Assembly: GCA_022478985.1 (NCBI GenBank)
Contig: JAKSZP010005280.1
Coordinates: 62,001 to 126,000, forward strand
Length of the DNA: 64,000 bases
DNA from: Massospora cicadina
Lineage: Eukaryota > Entomophthoromycota > Entomophthoromycetes > Entomophthorales > Entomophthoraceae
Direction of reading: 5' to 3'
Part shown: one piece after another, positions 44,896 to 55,880 of the stretch
How positions within the stretch are numbered: position 1 is the first letter of the stretch
Layout of the letters: every line of letters starts with the position of its first letter
Translations under genes and position numbers: made by a program
Notes under the pieces: generated by a model
Databases searched by the model: none
What the model was told of the DNA's origin: nothing
The model's input: the letters and a program-made list of their open reading frames with translations, nothing else

Positions 44896-45840
44896 TTGGG
44901 CGTCTCAGTAGAGATAGGGATGCTGAACATAGTGGGACTTAAGGCCTTAACGTCCCAGGCCAAGAAGTTGAGTCTCCTACGAAACCCACCTGTGGATATC
45001 CTGGCGGTGCAGGAAACCCACTGTTCACAGGGAGAGGAGAAATCATGGGAAACATGCTCCTCCCAACAATATCATTTTGGTTGTAACACTTTGGGGTGAT
45101 AGTATGCGCGAACCAAAACTTAAAATATATCAATAAAAATTTGTTCCAGGACAGCCGCATACTAGCCATTACCTTTTCATGGCACACTGAATTGCACACA
45201 ATAGCCAATTTGTATGCACCAAACTGTGCACCGGACCAATGAGAGTTTTTAACAGCTCTAACACAACACCATCTTCCAGAAAACACTTTTGTCATGGGAG
45301 ACATGAACTGCTGGATTAACCCAGATACTGACTGATGGCCATATACAATGGAGGTACCACAAGGGCAAGTGGAACTTCGCGTACTAAAGGCCACCCTGGG
45401 ACTATTTGATCAGCTAACAAAAAGGTCACCCCTACTACAAAACATTACATGCTCACATGTACACAACGGTGCACTTATCTCTATGTCATGAATAGACCTA
45501 ATACTTGCACCATTAATTTTCCGTCACCAAATTCAAAAATTCAAAACTACAAAAATTAATTTTCTGACCATCAGCTAGTTTTGGTGTTCTACACACCAGC
45601 TTAAACAACTACCCAAGCACCCAGGTGGTGCAGAATATTCCCAAAAATTTATCCAACTCAGAATTTTAATCCTGGATGGAGGAAATATACTCAACCCAGG
45701 ATTTTCAAACACTTTTCTATTTGGACCCACTAACCACCTGGAAAATTTTAAAAAATCAACAACCCAACAAATTTACACACAACATCTAGAAGATACAGGG
45801 CAGCTTCAGTCATTATCAAGCACATCTTGACAGAAATCAA
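44896..45840 (+). pseudogene. LINE ORF2: endonuclease domain
   Basis: An exonuclease-endonuclease-phosphatase fold that nicks the target DNA. Motifs in order: GMLNIVGL, VDILAVQETHC (catalytic Glu, about 45000-45020), NLYAPN near 45205, GDMNCW near 45300 (the usual G-D-x-N), and IDLILAP near 45490. Stops and shifts break the frame, but every core motif except the final His can be seen. Confidence 0.82.
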
Positions 45841-47400
45841 TCACCTGGAAAACAATGCCCCATGCACAGGGTACAGCCCTGGATGGGGTTGCAGATGGGT
45901 GGAGGTTTCTGCTCGGCTAAACACCCTGATATGTGAACACCAACACTGAGTTGGGGTTTGGGACCATCTAGTACTAAAAAAAACACTGAGTTGGGGTTCA
46001 ATACAAAGCATAAAACATAAAAGATGTAGAAGCTTGATTGAGCTATTTTTCCGGTAATTCCACACCCAGGAAAAAATGATAGCTTTCACACAGGTCTGAT
46101 TATTGGATAAATCCATAGTGGAAACACCCAAAGAAGTCATGACCAAAGTGCACAGGCTTTATATGAATTTATATGAATCTGAACCAGTCAAACCAGAAAA
46201 AATCAAAAAATTCCTTGCAAATGCACATATTGACACTGCGGCTCAAAATAACAATATAATTAACCTTATATTATGCAAGGAACTATGGGAAGTAGTACGT
46301 AGTGCACCAAGAGGGAAATGCCTTGGACCTGATGGAATTCCCTATGAATTTACATAAAATATTTTAACAAACATTTCTAATATCCTTTTAGCTTTCATAT
46401 ACAAGTGCATTATGGAAACATGTTTCCTACCTGGAGGCAAAGAAGCTTACACTGTCACCTTATTCAAAAAAGGAGACAGACTAAACCTATCCAACTGACA
46501 CCCAATCTCCCTAAACAACACAGACACAAAAATATTCACAAAAATTATGGCCAAAAGACTAGGAGAAATTGCAACTGACGTGATATCCCCATCACAATAT
46601 TAATTTGTTACAATAGGTCCCGTATGGGACAACATCCACATAGTTACAAATGTCTGCCAGTCCAAAACCTCTGGAGCACTTGTATTCTTGGACCAACAGA
46701 AGGCATATGACAGGGTGAACTGGACCTATCTCAGGGCCTGCCTTCAAAAATTCAAACTCCCAAATAGATTCATAAACTGGGTGATGTTGTTCACAGAATC
46801 AGCCACCATGGCTGTGCGTGGATCAGGCTTCTTATTAACCCAGTCATCTCACAGAGAGGAATTAAACAAGGAGACCCTTTAAGCCCTCTACTTTACAATT
46901 TTAGTTTGGATCCTCTAATCCTGAATACAAATACACTTCTAAATAAAATCAATGTCAAGGGCCAACCACCAGTCAAAATGATGGCCTTCTGTGGTGACTG
47001 TGTGGCGGGAATATCCAACAACCAGGATGCTTGAAGAATTGAGAAGGTAATACAAGAATATTCAGCTATAAGCAACGCATCACTTAACACTGAGAAAAGG
47101 GAAATCATACTCCTTGGGAATTACCAGACCCATTGGACGCCATCTACCCTGGGCCAACAAACCAATACAACATTAAGACTCCTCTTCAGACATAGGAGGC
47201 GAAAATCAGCAATAACCCCGCTAAAACTTCCCTTCACCGCCAAGCTGACAGCTGGACATGTCCTTCACTTGGGAGTATGGTTGGAAGCAGGAGGTTACGC
47301 CAGCTCCATGATGAAAAATTAACTTCTAGATAAAATAACAAAACGCATTGCCTCCTTACATGGACATCAAACAGGTCTAACAGGAAGGGTCACGGTAGCC
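45841..47400 (+). pseudogene. LINE ORF2: reverse transcriptase domain
   Basis: RT motifs: CLGPDGIPYEFT near 46320, ISLNNTDTKIFTKIMAKRL near 46505, VFLDQQKAYDRVNWTYL near 46684 (catalytic Asp), then GIKQGDPLSPLLYNF near 46865. The Y/F-A-D-D box reads FCGDCV near 46988. A micro-retroposon lies at 45959, between EN and RT. Confidence 0.85.
45942..45998 (+). mobile_element. Micro-retroposon copy 3 (23 bp) with 17-bp target duplication
   Basis: AACACTGAGTTGGGGTT stands at 45942-45958 and again at 45982-45998. The insert (45959-45981) is TGGGACCATCTAGTACTA plus an A-run. It splits the LINE between endonuclease and RT, so it came after the LINE. Confidence 0.88.
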
Positions 47401-48520
47401 AACTCCATGATAGTATCAATCATATGGTTTACAGCCCATGCAATTGCTTTCTCACCAGCCTTCTTTAATACATTCACGCCTTAATACAAGGATGACTTTG
47501 GTCCAACCACAGACCCCTGTACGCCTTGAAACCATATTTGGCTCTAGAAAGGAATGGAGGTATGGGGCTTACTAATTATGTAGAGCAAGCGACCCATATA
47601 CTAGGATCCTGGATAGCTCAAGTGACTAGCCCAGATCTTCCAGATATACATTGGGCCATAACAGCATTATATAACTTTACACGAGCACTCCAATTAAGAA
47701 ACCCAGATCACCAAAACACATTAATCAAATATCTGGCGTCCCATCATACAGCTGTAGAACCACATGGCACTCCTTCACATCTCAATTGAATACTCTTAGC
47801 CATGAGAAGAGCAGAGTGGAAGATCCACATAGGTGGCAAAATTAGTCACCGAGGATGCCCAAGGCTAACTCACAGATAAGAAATTAATGGCTAGATAATC
47901 ACAGATAACATAATACGCAGAAAACCGAGTACATAGCCAGGATTGATTACCTGGACCATATGGATATACCATAAACCTGGAGACCCAAAGAAGAGTCTGG
48001 AGATATACATATCGCCCACTACTTCAACCCAGGATAAGAGCACATGTATGGAGATGCATGAGGAGAGTATACAGCACGTCAGAATGGTCAAATGCTACCC
48101 ATTCTCAGTACAATATGTGGTCAGTATGGAAGCCTAGTACACCGTTTAGAACAATGTCCAACATCAGTGGCTTTATAGAAAGAGGTCATGCGCCTATTCC
48201 GCCAAGAAAGTGGACAATTATTCAGTTTAGCTAGGAACATGTTCGCTCTAAACATGGAGTCACCTATCCCCCCCATCCTTCCAGGCGTTAATAGTAGAAA
48301 TAGCACTATTGACAATCCATATGATAGTACTGGAATCGTTTACAGGAGCAACGCCTACAATCCATGAAGCAATCAATCGTTTCAGTTGCCATATATCGGA
48401 ACATTTCCAAGAATGGCTGTTTGGAAACATTACCCCCCGTAACAGAAGGACAATCATTAAATGGTTCCCCACATGGTTCCTAAAGATTGATTCCTTCCTT
48501 CACTCATGCTGCATCCAAGA
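47401..48520 (+). pseudogene. LINE ORF2: C-terminal domain
   Basis: RPLYALKPYLALERNGGMGLTNY (about 47510-47580) is the typical end of the RT thumb region. Further on, AHVWRCMRRVYSTS near 48040 and SLVHRLEQCPTS near 48130-48165 mark the C-terminal Cys/His region, with most Cys lost. The reading fades near 48520. Confidence 0.72.
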
Positions 48521-48685
48521 ATAAGCCAGCATAAACCCCCCTACCGTCCTAAAACTTGGTGGTCCTGGAGACAATAAGAGGGGCCTCAGACCCTCTGGGT
48601 TGTCTTTTAATTTTTCAAAGTTCATTAGTTTATCCCCACTATATCAGAAGTGCTTGTCCCCTGGTTGACCTTCCCTGAATAAATA
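48521..48685 (+). other. LINE 3' untranslated end
   Basis: No coding. It ends GAATAAATA right before the second copy of the target duplication (48686-48698), i.e. with a short A-rich tail instead of a long poly(A). Confidence 0.6.
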
Positions 48686-48698
48686 TAAATATAAGGTC

Positions 48699-49682
48699 GT
48701 ATAAACAACAAATCAAGTTTTTCTCACAATGTTTGTGCATTTGCTGCTTGGTTTTAAGCACAGCGGAGTCCATTTCTTTGATCCTCTTGGATCTTCTAAG
48801 GTTCTTTATAAGATTGTATGGAGCTCTAGCCTGCTTGTGACTATGTGGCTGCTGCTCTCTTTTATCCTGGTGTTCTTGTGACCATTGTGGCTGTTGCATC
48901 TTCTTGGGTGCGTTTTTAATCTTAATTGTTGGAGCTTGTAAAGGGTTCACTTCCTGTTTTGGTAATATTGGTATTGCTCAGCTTTGTACAAATGAGAGAA
49001 CTTTATTTGGACGGGTTTTTGGTAATTCTCCCATTATTGGCAGCCAACTCCAAGGGTATAAAAGGGGTTCCTTTGAGTCATTGTCTGCGCCATCATGAGC
49101 ATAAAGATTATAACTGCTATTTATACTTTCAGGTCCTCTGACATCATTATGACTGGCTGGTAAATTATATCTGCAGTCAAGGAGTATATTGCCTCTGTCA
49201 ACAGTAAAATTAGGCCCTTTGAAGCTTATAAAAGGGGCTCAATTTCTTGTAAATCAATCTGATTTCTGGCCATGTTATTTTGACTTGATCTTTGTTCTGG
49301 TTGGCTAGATCATAAATATTGATATAATTATCATTAAAGTGGAGGTTAGAGGTTTCTTAGATAGTTTAAGGAATTAACCCCTATAGTTGGGCGTTTCCAA
49401 ACACTTAAAGAACTATAATGTAATAAAAATATTATTATAGGAATGAAAGGTGTAATTTTTGAGAGAGAGAGTTATCAGACCTAGGAAAACTTCCACATGC
49501 TTTACCTTCATATAAAAGATCAATAGTCAAAGTATTGCTCATTATCTTACCTTTAATTAGAGCACAGTTCTAGTATGGTCGCATTGTTTCCTGGAAAAAT
49601 TCCATTATAAATTGAACAAAAGAGGCAACTTTGTCAATGTTGTGCCCTTAATGTGGTGCCTCCTCCCCTTTATTTCTAGTAT
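48699..49682. other. Rest of the F leader/LTR region, no clear gene
   Basis: Continuation of the sequence split by the LINE, probably the 5' LTR of minus-strand element F. A Gln/Lys/Arg-rich minus frame (48950 down to 48700, starting MNPLQAPTIKIKNAPKKMQQ) looks more protein-like than its surroundings, but nothing supports a function. It overlaps the LINE end and so cannot predate it as an intact gene. Confidence 0.35.
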
Positions 49683-49687
49683 GATAG

Positions 49688-50556
49688 TGGCAGACTTTGC
49701 CATAACTTGGTAGAGCCTCAACTCTAGGGTTTGGATATACCAATTACTTTAATCAATTTTGACTTGAATATTTTTATCAACATCAGTTTTTAATTACTAT
49801 TGATATTTACTTGGGTTTAAAGCCCAATAATATTAATATAAAATTATCTATAGATGTTTTATCAGGTCTAATGCTCAAAATCAAAAATACTCTTAAATTT
49901 TTAAGGAATAAGTAATTTTCATGATACCGCTGAGTTTATGGCCTAACAAACTTTGAATAAATTGCTCCATTAGTGCTCCACTGACTGATGAGATAGGGAA
50001 GAATGTCCAAGCTGAGTATATACACATCAGGATATTAGGCCTAAGGATTTAGTCAGTGTTTAACTCCTCTACTCACCTCATTTACCCTCACGCCACGTAA
50101 CATGCCTTATCACATATTAGCTTCCTAATAACAGATAATGAACACTTAACTTTGTTTTATCATTATCTGATTTTAGTCCAGACTTCAACAAGAAATCCTG
50201 ATCTGCACCAACTCTGAATCTGGACAATGACATTGCCTCCTGAAGTCCTAAAATACTTTCCACTCACACTTGGTATTTGCCTATCACTCATCAAAATCCT
50301 GATTTTCCCTTGGTACTTTATACAGTACTAACCTTTTTCTTAAGTAAAGTACTTTATGCAACCCATTATGTATTTTTAGTTTAGTTTCCAATTCTTTAGA
50401 ACTGAAGAAATATATCCATACAAGGATATTGTTAAAAACCTCTGACCCTCTAGAGAAAATTGAGTTCCATACAAGTTGTCCTTCCTGGCACCTCCAATTA
50501 GCCAATAAATTAATTTTTTACCCTTGACTTGCTGTCAAGAGAATGTAAAGCCGAGA
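49688..50556 (+). repeat. Element G 5' LTR
   Basis: It begins TGGCAGACTTTGCC and aligns with TGTCAAACTTTATC at 60910. Shared blocks include TTTAAAGCCCAATAAT, AATTATCTATAGATGTTTTA, CATGCCTTATCACATATT and TCCAGACTTCAACAA. The end at CCGAGA is set by loss of similarity. Confidence 0.88.
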
Positions 50557-50699
50557 TCTGTCTCTTACAGGGGCACTCTGAGTTGTTAAAGTGAAAACAA
50601 CAATTACCCTTAAGACAACATACACATTTACTTAAGAAATTATATTAAGATGAAGAAAAAGCCCCTCTACCTTGCAGTTATGAGATGAGTATACTCCTA

Positions 50700-51575
50700 T
50701 GAATTCGACTGAGCTCAAAAATACCTGAATGTCACAAGTGCTATAGAAAAGTTTAGCCATGCATTAATTGAAAGGATGAATACAGCAATTAAAGAAGTGA
50801 AAAGTGAAATTAAATGGGTATGTGATTCATTCTATTGTGAGAAACAGTTTGATTTAATCAAGTATAATGCTGAAGATGCCGCCAAATGAATTGCAGATTA
50901 TACTATGAACTCAAAATGACAAAGCGGCAGAGGAAGGATTAGATATGCTTTATAATGCTACATATGATGATGCTTTTATTCCAATGCTGGAGAAACTCCT
51001 GAGAGAGAATCGCCAAATCTACCAGCCTATCCCAGAGAAAACACAATTTAGGTTACTAAATATTGGGTTTTTCTCAGCTAAGCTAAAAAGATTCCTGCCG
51101 CCCTCTCCAGTTTCCTGCAATAAAGATCTCTGAGGTAAACCTGAACTTGTTACAGCTGACGATTTGGCTGTTACTAACACAAAGTTTAAGAAAATATTAA
51201 GCTTAATTTTTTAAATGAGCCAAGACCTCTCAATGAATTAATCTAATCAGATGAATTAAATAATTGCCACGCCATTTTATTTCCTGACACTGAGGCTCTC
51301 ATCTGCCAAACAGCCAAACTGAATCAAGTATTTTGGCGCTGAAATTTTTCCTCTGCTGAAGTTATTGAAAATCCTGAAACTTCACTCAGTCCATTTGAAC
51401 TTAATATTTCTGTGACTGAAGCGAACACCACAAATTAAGCCATGCAAAAAATTTGAAAACCTGCTTTTTGTGGCTAAGTTAAATTCTGCGCCTGAGCCAA
51501 AGTCTCCTCCCTAATAGTATAGCTCTATAAACAGAATTCCTCCAAACCTACCTTTCCTACCTTTTTTAAAGGTCC
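50700..51575 (+). pseudogene. Element G: unknown protein, N-terminal part
   Basis: Protein-like blocks in changing frames: TSAIEKFSHALIERMNTAIK from about 50735, followed by an amphipathic helix-rich stretch to 50890; then YDDAFIPMLEKLLRENRQIY within 50945-51133; then KLNFLNEPRPLNELI and ELNNCHAILFPDTEALICQ (about 51198-51330). No motif of gag or pol is present and I recognise no family. The first half is helical and charged, as in some Gag proteins. Confidence 0.5.
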
Positions 51576-51845
51576 TCGCTGTTACAATGATGAAATTGGA
51601 ACAGCCAAACCAAATGCCTCGATTCTCCCTCCAATTTCTAGCACCAACGCCTCTCACTATTTTAACAATAAATTAATATAGCTAAAACAAGTGGATCAAC
51701 GCTATCTCTATTTTCTGGCGCTGACGCTTCTTGTTGTTACAACAATAAGATAAGAACAGCCAAACTGAACCCTCAACGCTCTCTCCATTTTCTGATGCTG
51801 ACGCTTTCACTGCTTTGTTGATAAACCATCCAACTTGAATGCCTC
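51576..51845 (+). repeat. Element G: 72-78-bp coding tandem repeats
   Basis: Four units start near 51576, 51654, 51731 and 51807; a fifth starts at 59494 beyond the nested element H. Shared words are AACAGCCAAAC, TTTTCTG and GCTGACGCT. Translated, they give a Cys-containing unit of about 26 residues: CYNDEIGTAKPNASI in the first, CCYNNKIRTAKLN in the third, HCSDDKIG in the fifth. Units 2 and 4 carry small shifts. Repeats that stay near a multiple of three and keep a motif suggest they were translated when the element was active. Confidence 0.7.
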
Positions 51846-52730
51846 TGTCATGGTTACATTTCATAATTGAGTGAACAGATTGCAGGGACAAGGCTGGACG
51901 TCAGGAGGCCAAAAAGGTCAAGTTGCAAGGCCTTTCTGACCTAAAACATACCCTGGACCAACGCTGGGTACAGGAGATATGTCCAAGTTGGTCCTGAGGA
52001 TGTGCGTGATGCTCAGCCCTGCAAAACACTGTGTGTGTTCAATGGACTAGTTGCATTATTAATAATGCCATTTTGTTATGGTTGCTTATGGAACAGGGTT
52101 TTGAAACCCATTTGGTATACAGTGTTGCCATATCTAGATTAATTAGGCTGTAAGTAATAACCCAAGTTTGGACTATCTCAATCTACAGTACCATGTTGAA
52201 TGGTAGTGTGTATTATTGATTCTTTTAGGCTTAGCACTACTCCCACATATTGATGACTCTTTCCAATTGTTTGGTTATGATTCCTCAAGACCAACTTTCC
52301 TTTTTGTTCGATTTTCTTAATGAAAATCCCCATTAGTTTTACGTTCTTTGCATGGTCCCTTTGGCGAACCTGTGCGCGGACCTCCTTGAGGTCTTCAACA
52401 ACATTGGCCACTTTATTTTAACAAAACTGATGCCAATATTTGGTGCACCTCTGGGCCGCCCTGGTCCCCTCAAGATCGAGGCACCCAAGCACCTCAACAA
52501 CAAACTCCACTTGATTATGGATTCCCTCTGGAGTCCATCCAAGTTTTGTTGTTTATTAATTATCTTCTATTATACTCTATGTTGTATACCCTTGCTCTGG
52601 GTCCCTTTTGCTCTGGCACCATCTGTGGTGCCTTATTTCCCATATTGATATTATTAGTTCTCATGTGGTGTGGCTGTGCATCCCGCACCACCACGCTGGG
52701 AACAAGAGAGTTACAGACACTCTCCTGACA
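51846..52730 (+). repeat. Element H 5' LTR
   Basis: 885 bp, aligned with 58563-59455. Shared blocks: GGGACAAGGCTGGACGTCAG, CATACCCTGGACCAACGCTG, GGGCCGCCCTGGTCC and GAGAGTTACAGACACTCTCC. It also holds a hydrophobic reading frame. Confidence 0.92.
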
Positions 52731-53341
52731 TTAGTCGACCAACCTTTTTATATTATATGCACCAGAAGTATCCATGTGGGGTTTTCTAAGCGTGAACTGG
52801 GTGAACTGGCTGTTTGTCATGGCCTCTAAGTGGCTCGCCAGCGTTTTCTCATTTGGCTTACTGTTGGTTCATCTTGGCGTTATTCTTGCTAACTCCAACT
52901 GGGAAGTGCCCACCCTTTCTGCTTGTACCTAGTGGACTCAAAAACTTCATGATCTTGTTGTCATGATTCCCCAACTTTCCCCCAAGATTTTTCTGAAATT
53001 CAACAGGCTCTTGCTTCTTTCTCACTTAAGGCTTTGTTTAGTAATAAAAAATCAAATGGTTCCCTTCTACCCTCATGGGGTGAATCTTCTGTATTGGACG
53101 ACACCTGAGGCTGCTGACTGGCTTTTTGAAGTGTTCCGCGCAAAACCACTTTTGCGAAAATCCGTGGAAGGTTTGGGACATATCCTGGAGCAGCATCGCC
53201 TAGACATGTCATCCATCCAAGCCTTCTATGAGTTCTTTTCTATGCGCCAAGCTGGCCTCCCAGTGAAATTATTTTTGTATGAATTTTGTGACAGGGCTCA
53301 TACCCTATTTTTGTTAGACGTTATAAAAACGTCATTTCTCT
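52352..53341 (+). pseudogene. gag: Element H: gag N-terminus starting in the LTR, and gag
   Basis: A frame starts at the ATG at 52352 in the LTR and encodes a hydrophobic stretch (in the 3' LTR copy LLFIDYLLLCSMLYTLALG). It continues across the LTR end (PPRWEQESYRHSPDISRPT, 52685-52742). A further frame from the ATG at 52774 holds a second hydrophobic segment (WLASVFSFGLLLVHLGVI) and the motif LANSNWE. With one TAG near 52930 it runs to 53341 as a capsid-like domain (WTTPEAADWLFEVFRAKPLL, SSIQAFYEFFSMRQ). Element C has the related LANTNWD after its own hydrophobic segment. Frameshifts separate the pieces. Confidence 0.65.
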
Positions 53342-54270
53342 GATCCATTTGGACCTCCCCACAAGAAATGCCCCAGTATGGCAATCACCCCCTCCCAACT
53401 TTAATCAACTGATTGAGTCCCTTTTGGATGATTTCTCAGCTCCAACCTGGAAAGGGTCAGGTAATTTGGCTGTCATGGTTTCACCTGGGGTAGTCCCTAT
53501 AAATATGGGCCTAAAAGCTTTTGTGTGACTCTCAAAAGGAGGATTCTTATCCTTCCATTCCTTCAAGTTCTGACAAACTTGAAGGCGAGCAGGGTCTATT
53601 TCGAGTTTTTATTATATGTCTTAGTTGATTCTGCCGCTATTATTTCAACTGTGGCAGCCCATATGAATACAGCGCCAGTGACTATGGGGTTTTTCTTGAA
53701 CAGGGCAGAACTCTCTGCCTATTCTCTCCCCATTTTGGCAGAATTTGAGGGTCTAGAAGAGTCTAGCCCCAAATATAACGTAAACAAATTAAAAAACGAT
53801 TTTTCTTCACATTGTGTTTCCATGGTGCAGGATGGAGCATTAATGAAGGGCTTGGTAGTTATGGCACTGGATAACGATGAATAGCTGACCATAAGAGCAG
53901 GTGTGGGGTTGATGATGCCTAAAAACGCGTTTTATAACGCAAATTATATACACAAAAAATGACCCAATTGTCAGCTCTTGTGACTCTGATGATGGCCCTA
54001 TTCCTGTGTACCAAATTACCCTTGAAAACCTGCGCTTGACCCCTACCATGATCCGTATAAAACAGGAGGCGGAAAAGGAGCTACTTTGAAATATAAAAAT
54101 GTTTTTGCAACTACTGGAGATATAGTGGGATATGTGATCTCAGTAGTGATATTGGTCAATTATCCTTCTTCATTTTATATGTAAAAACTTACCCTGGAGG
54201 CATGCTTATGCCTGATTGAGGGTTTTTGTTGAGGTGTTGGCGTTTATGCTTTGAATAAAGACCATTCTGG
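53342..54270 (+). pseudogene. Element H: gag C-terminus and linker
   Basis: An open block at 53525-53884 contains SAAIISTVAAHMNTAP and AELSAYSLPILAEFEGLEE. No CCHC knuckle was found; either it is destroyed or this gag lacked one. The region joins the capsid domain to the protease. Confidence 0.45.
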
Positions 54271-54660
54271 ATATTTTTGTTGATTGCTATCCTTTCATCC
54301 CTCTAGGGAAATTCAGCACACCTACTTTGGTGGATACAGGAGCTTCTGAGTTTTTATTGACCAAGACCTGGCCGACTACTTTGAGTTGATTTACTTGCCA
54401 GGTAGCATGGTTAGGGGAGAAGTTCTTAAGGTATTCCACGCTGAAGGTTCTAGGGTTAGTGGATTATCAAGTTGGCAAATATCAATTGGCTGACCGCTTT
54501 CAAGCAATCAAAAACCTCTTGTACCCCATTTAGTTTTGGAGTAGAGTTCTGGAGAATGTTTGACGTCAGAACCAACTTGAAAGAAAGTACCTTGTGTTTA
54601 ATTTTCTAATAATGTTCAAAAATTAGTTGTCCCTTTGTCTGAAGCTAACTCTTAGGGTGA
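54271..54660 (+). pseudogene. Element H: protease
   Basis: FIPLGKFSTPTLVDTGASEF with the intact active-site motif DTGAS at 54333-54347, followed by LLTKTWP. A TGA soon after ends the frame; the second half is not legible. Confidence 0.75.
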
Positions 54661-55080
54661 TTTGCCTTAATGGCCCAAAGTCCACACACTCAGGTTTGCT
54701 TCATTGCTGAAGCCCTCTTTGAAGTAACGTTACCTTCCTGTTTGGAAGGGCTGGATTCTTCTCTTAATGCAGCTTCAGCCAATGTACTACCAGCTCATTC
54801 AGAGCTTGATTGTGAGTTCAAACTCACTGTTAATCTAGTGCATATATCTTCTCCTATTTACCCTTTAACTGTATGGGAGGAAGCTGCCTTAAATATGTGG
54901 GTTAAAGATCAGTTAGCTAAAGGCGCAATTTTTCAGTGTACCTCTCTGGTATGCTCCTCACTCCTTTTTGTGGAGAAAGCCAATGGTACCTTACTCCTAT
55001 TCATAGATTCTGAGAATTTCAACAACATCACAGTATCAGACTGTCAGACAATTGCCCTCCCAGCTTCAAAATAAGAATGT
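54661..55080 (+). pseudogene. pol: Element H: reverse transcriptase, fingers part
   Basis: A 134-codon open frame. Its C-terminal half reads AALNMWVKDQLAKGAIFQCT, SSLLFVEKANGTLLLFIDSE and NFNNITVSD, matching the RT fingers of chromoviruses (usual x-P-L-x-F-V-x-K-K-D-G and D-Y-R-x-L-N-x-I-T). It ends with a TAA at 55080, close to the inserted foreign block. Confidence 0.8.
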
Positions 55081-55084
55081 TTTG

Positions 55085-55880
55085 GGTCAAAATTAGCCAA
55101 AAAGGGTAAATGTCAGACATTTGCAAATTTTTAATAATAATACAAATTATTTAACTAATACTGACGATTATATTGGCCAAAAGACCCTGGTCGATTCTCA
55201 GTGGAACTAACAAATTAGGGTAACACGATTTTGAATACTATTTTGCAATTAGCACAAAGTCAGGCAATTGAATTTCCCTGAGCACACAAGGGAACCTTCA
55301 GAGTCCATTGGCGGTTTCTCCCCCTGCCACGTCCAATTCCCTTCGAACATCTAAGTGTAGACCACCCCCTTTTATAGGCGTGGTGGAGGTCCCAAAGGTG
55401 CAATAAATTTTGCTAAAGGGAATCTGCTGAAATTTATTAAATCATTACCCCATGGGTACGTATTGCCCAAAATTAACTCCCCATCCACTGTTCAGCTAAA
55501 GTGAAGCAAGTTTTCTGAGCTTTGATAGGCTGAATTCACATATTTTCTTATTTGGATGGTAACAAGCCTTTCCAAACTTATTATTAATTTCCCTTTGACC
55601 CTTGAGACAGGTTAAATACTGACTGGTCAGATATCAAAAGGGTTCGTTTTTTCTATCCCCTCGCCTATCCTATTAAAACTATAAAATATAACTTTTTAGT
55701 ATTAGCTTACAAAGTTTTGTTATTATATCTAGTGGAGAAAATCATCCTGTAAGTTACTTTGTTAGTAGAAAATTGATTTCTCCTGCATATTGTTGAAACC
55801 TGGGGCAAATCTGCAACAATTAAGCGTACGCCTTTCCCTGATTCCAACACAGACTTACATCCCATTCTGGTTAACTCACA
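55085..55880 (+). mobile_element. Foreign retroelement fragment inside the RT of element H
   Basis: The RT of H is interrupted here for about 800 bp and resumes near 55885 with RAKVFSKTGL. The inserted part contains an RNase H-like stretch from yet another gypsy element (LNTDWSDIKR near 55620, HPVSYFVSRKLIS near 55750-55790, the usual H-P-x-x-Y-x-S-R-K-L). Its left part is non-coding. Ends are not exact and no target duplication was found. Confidence 0.5.

Larger units (their letters stand above)
43379..48685 (+). mobile_element. LINE (non-LTR retrotransposon), decayed
   Basis: Order: ORF1 with CCHC knuckle, apurinic-type endonuclease, reverse transcriptase, C-terminal domain, and a 3' end with AATAAATA. 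A 13-bp target duplication (TAAATATAAGGTC) flanks it. No LTRs. The ORF1-EN-RT architecture is that of the L1/Tad group known in fungi. Many stops and shifts. Confidence 0.88.

Noticed and set aside
44939..45394. A 151-codon minus-strand frame opposite the LINE endonuclease
   Set aside because: The sense strand carries the endonuclease motifs in order, and the minus protein is Cys/Trp-rich without recognisable structure.
50322..50350. AGTACTAACC words in both G LTRs, partly like the micro-retroposon end
   Set aside because: No A-run directly after the word and no flanking duplication; it is ordinary LTR sequence present in both copies.
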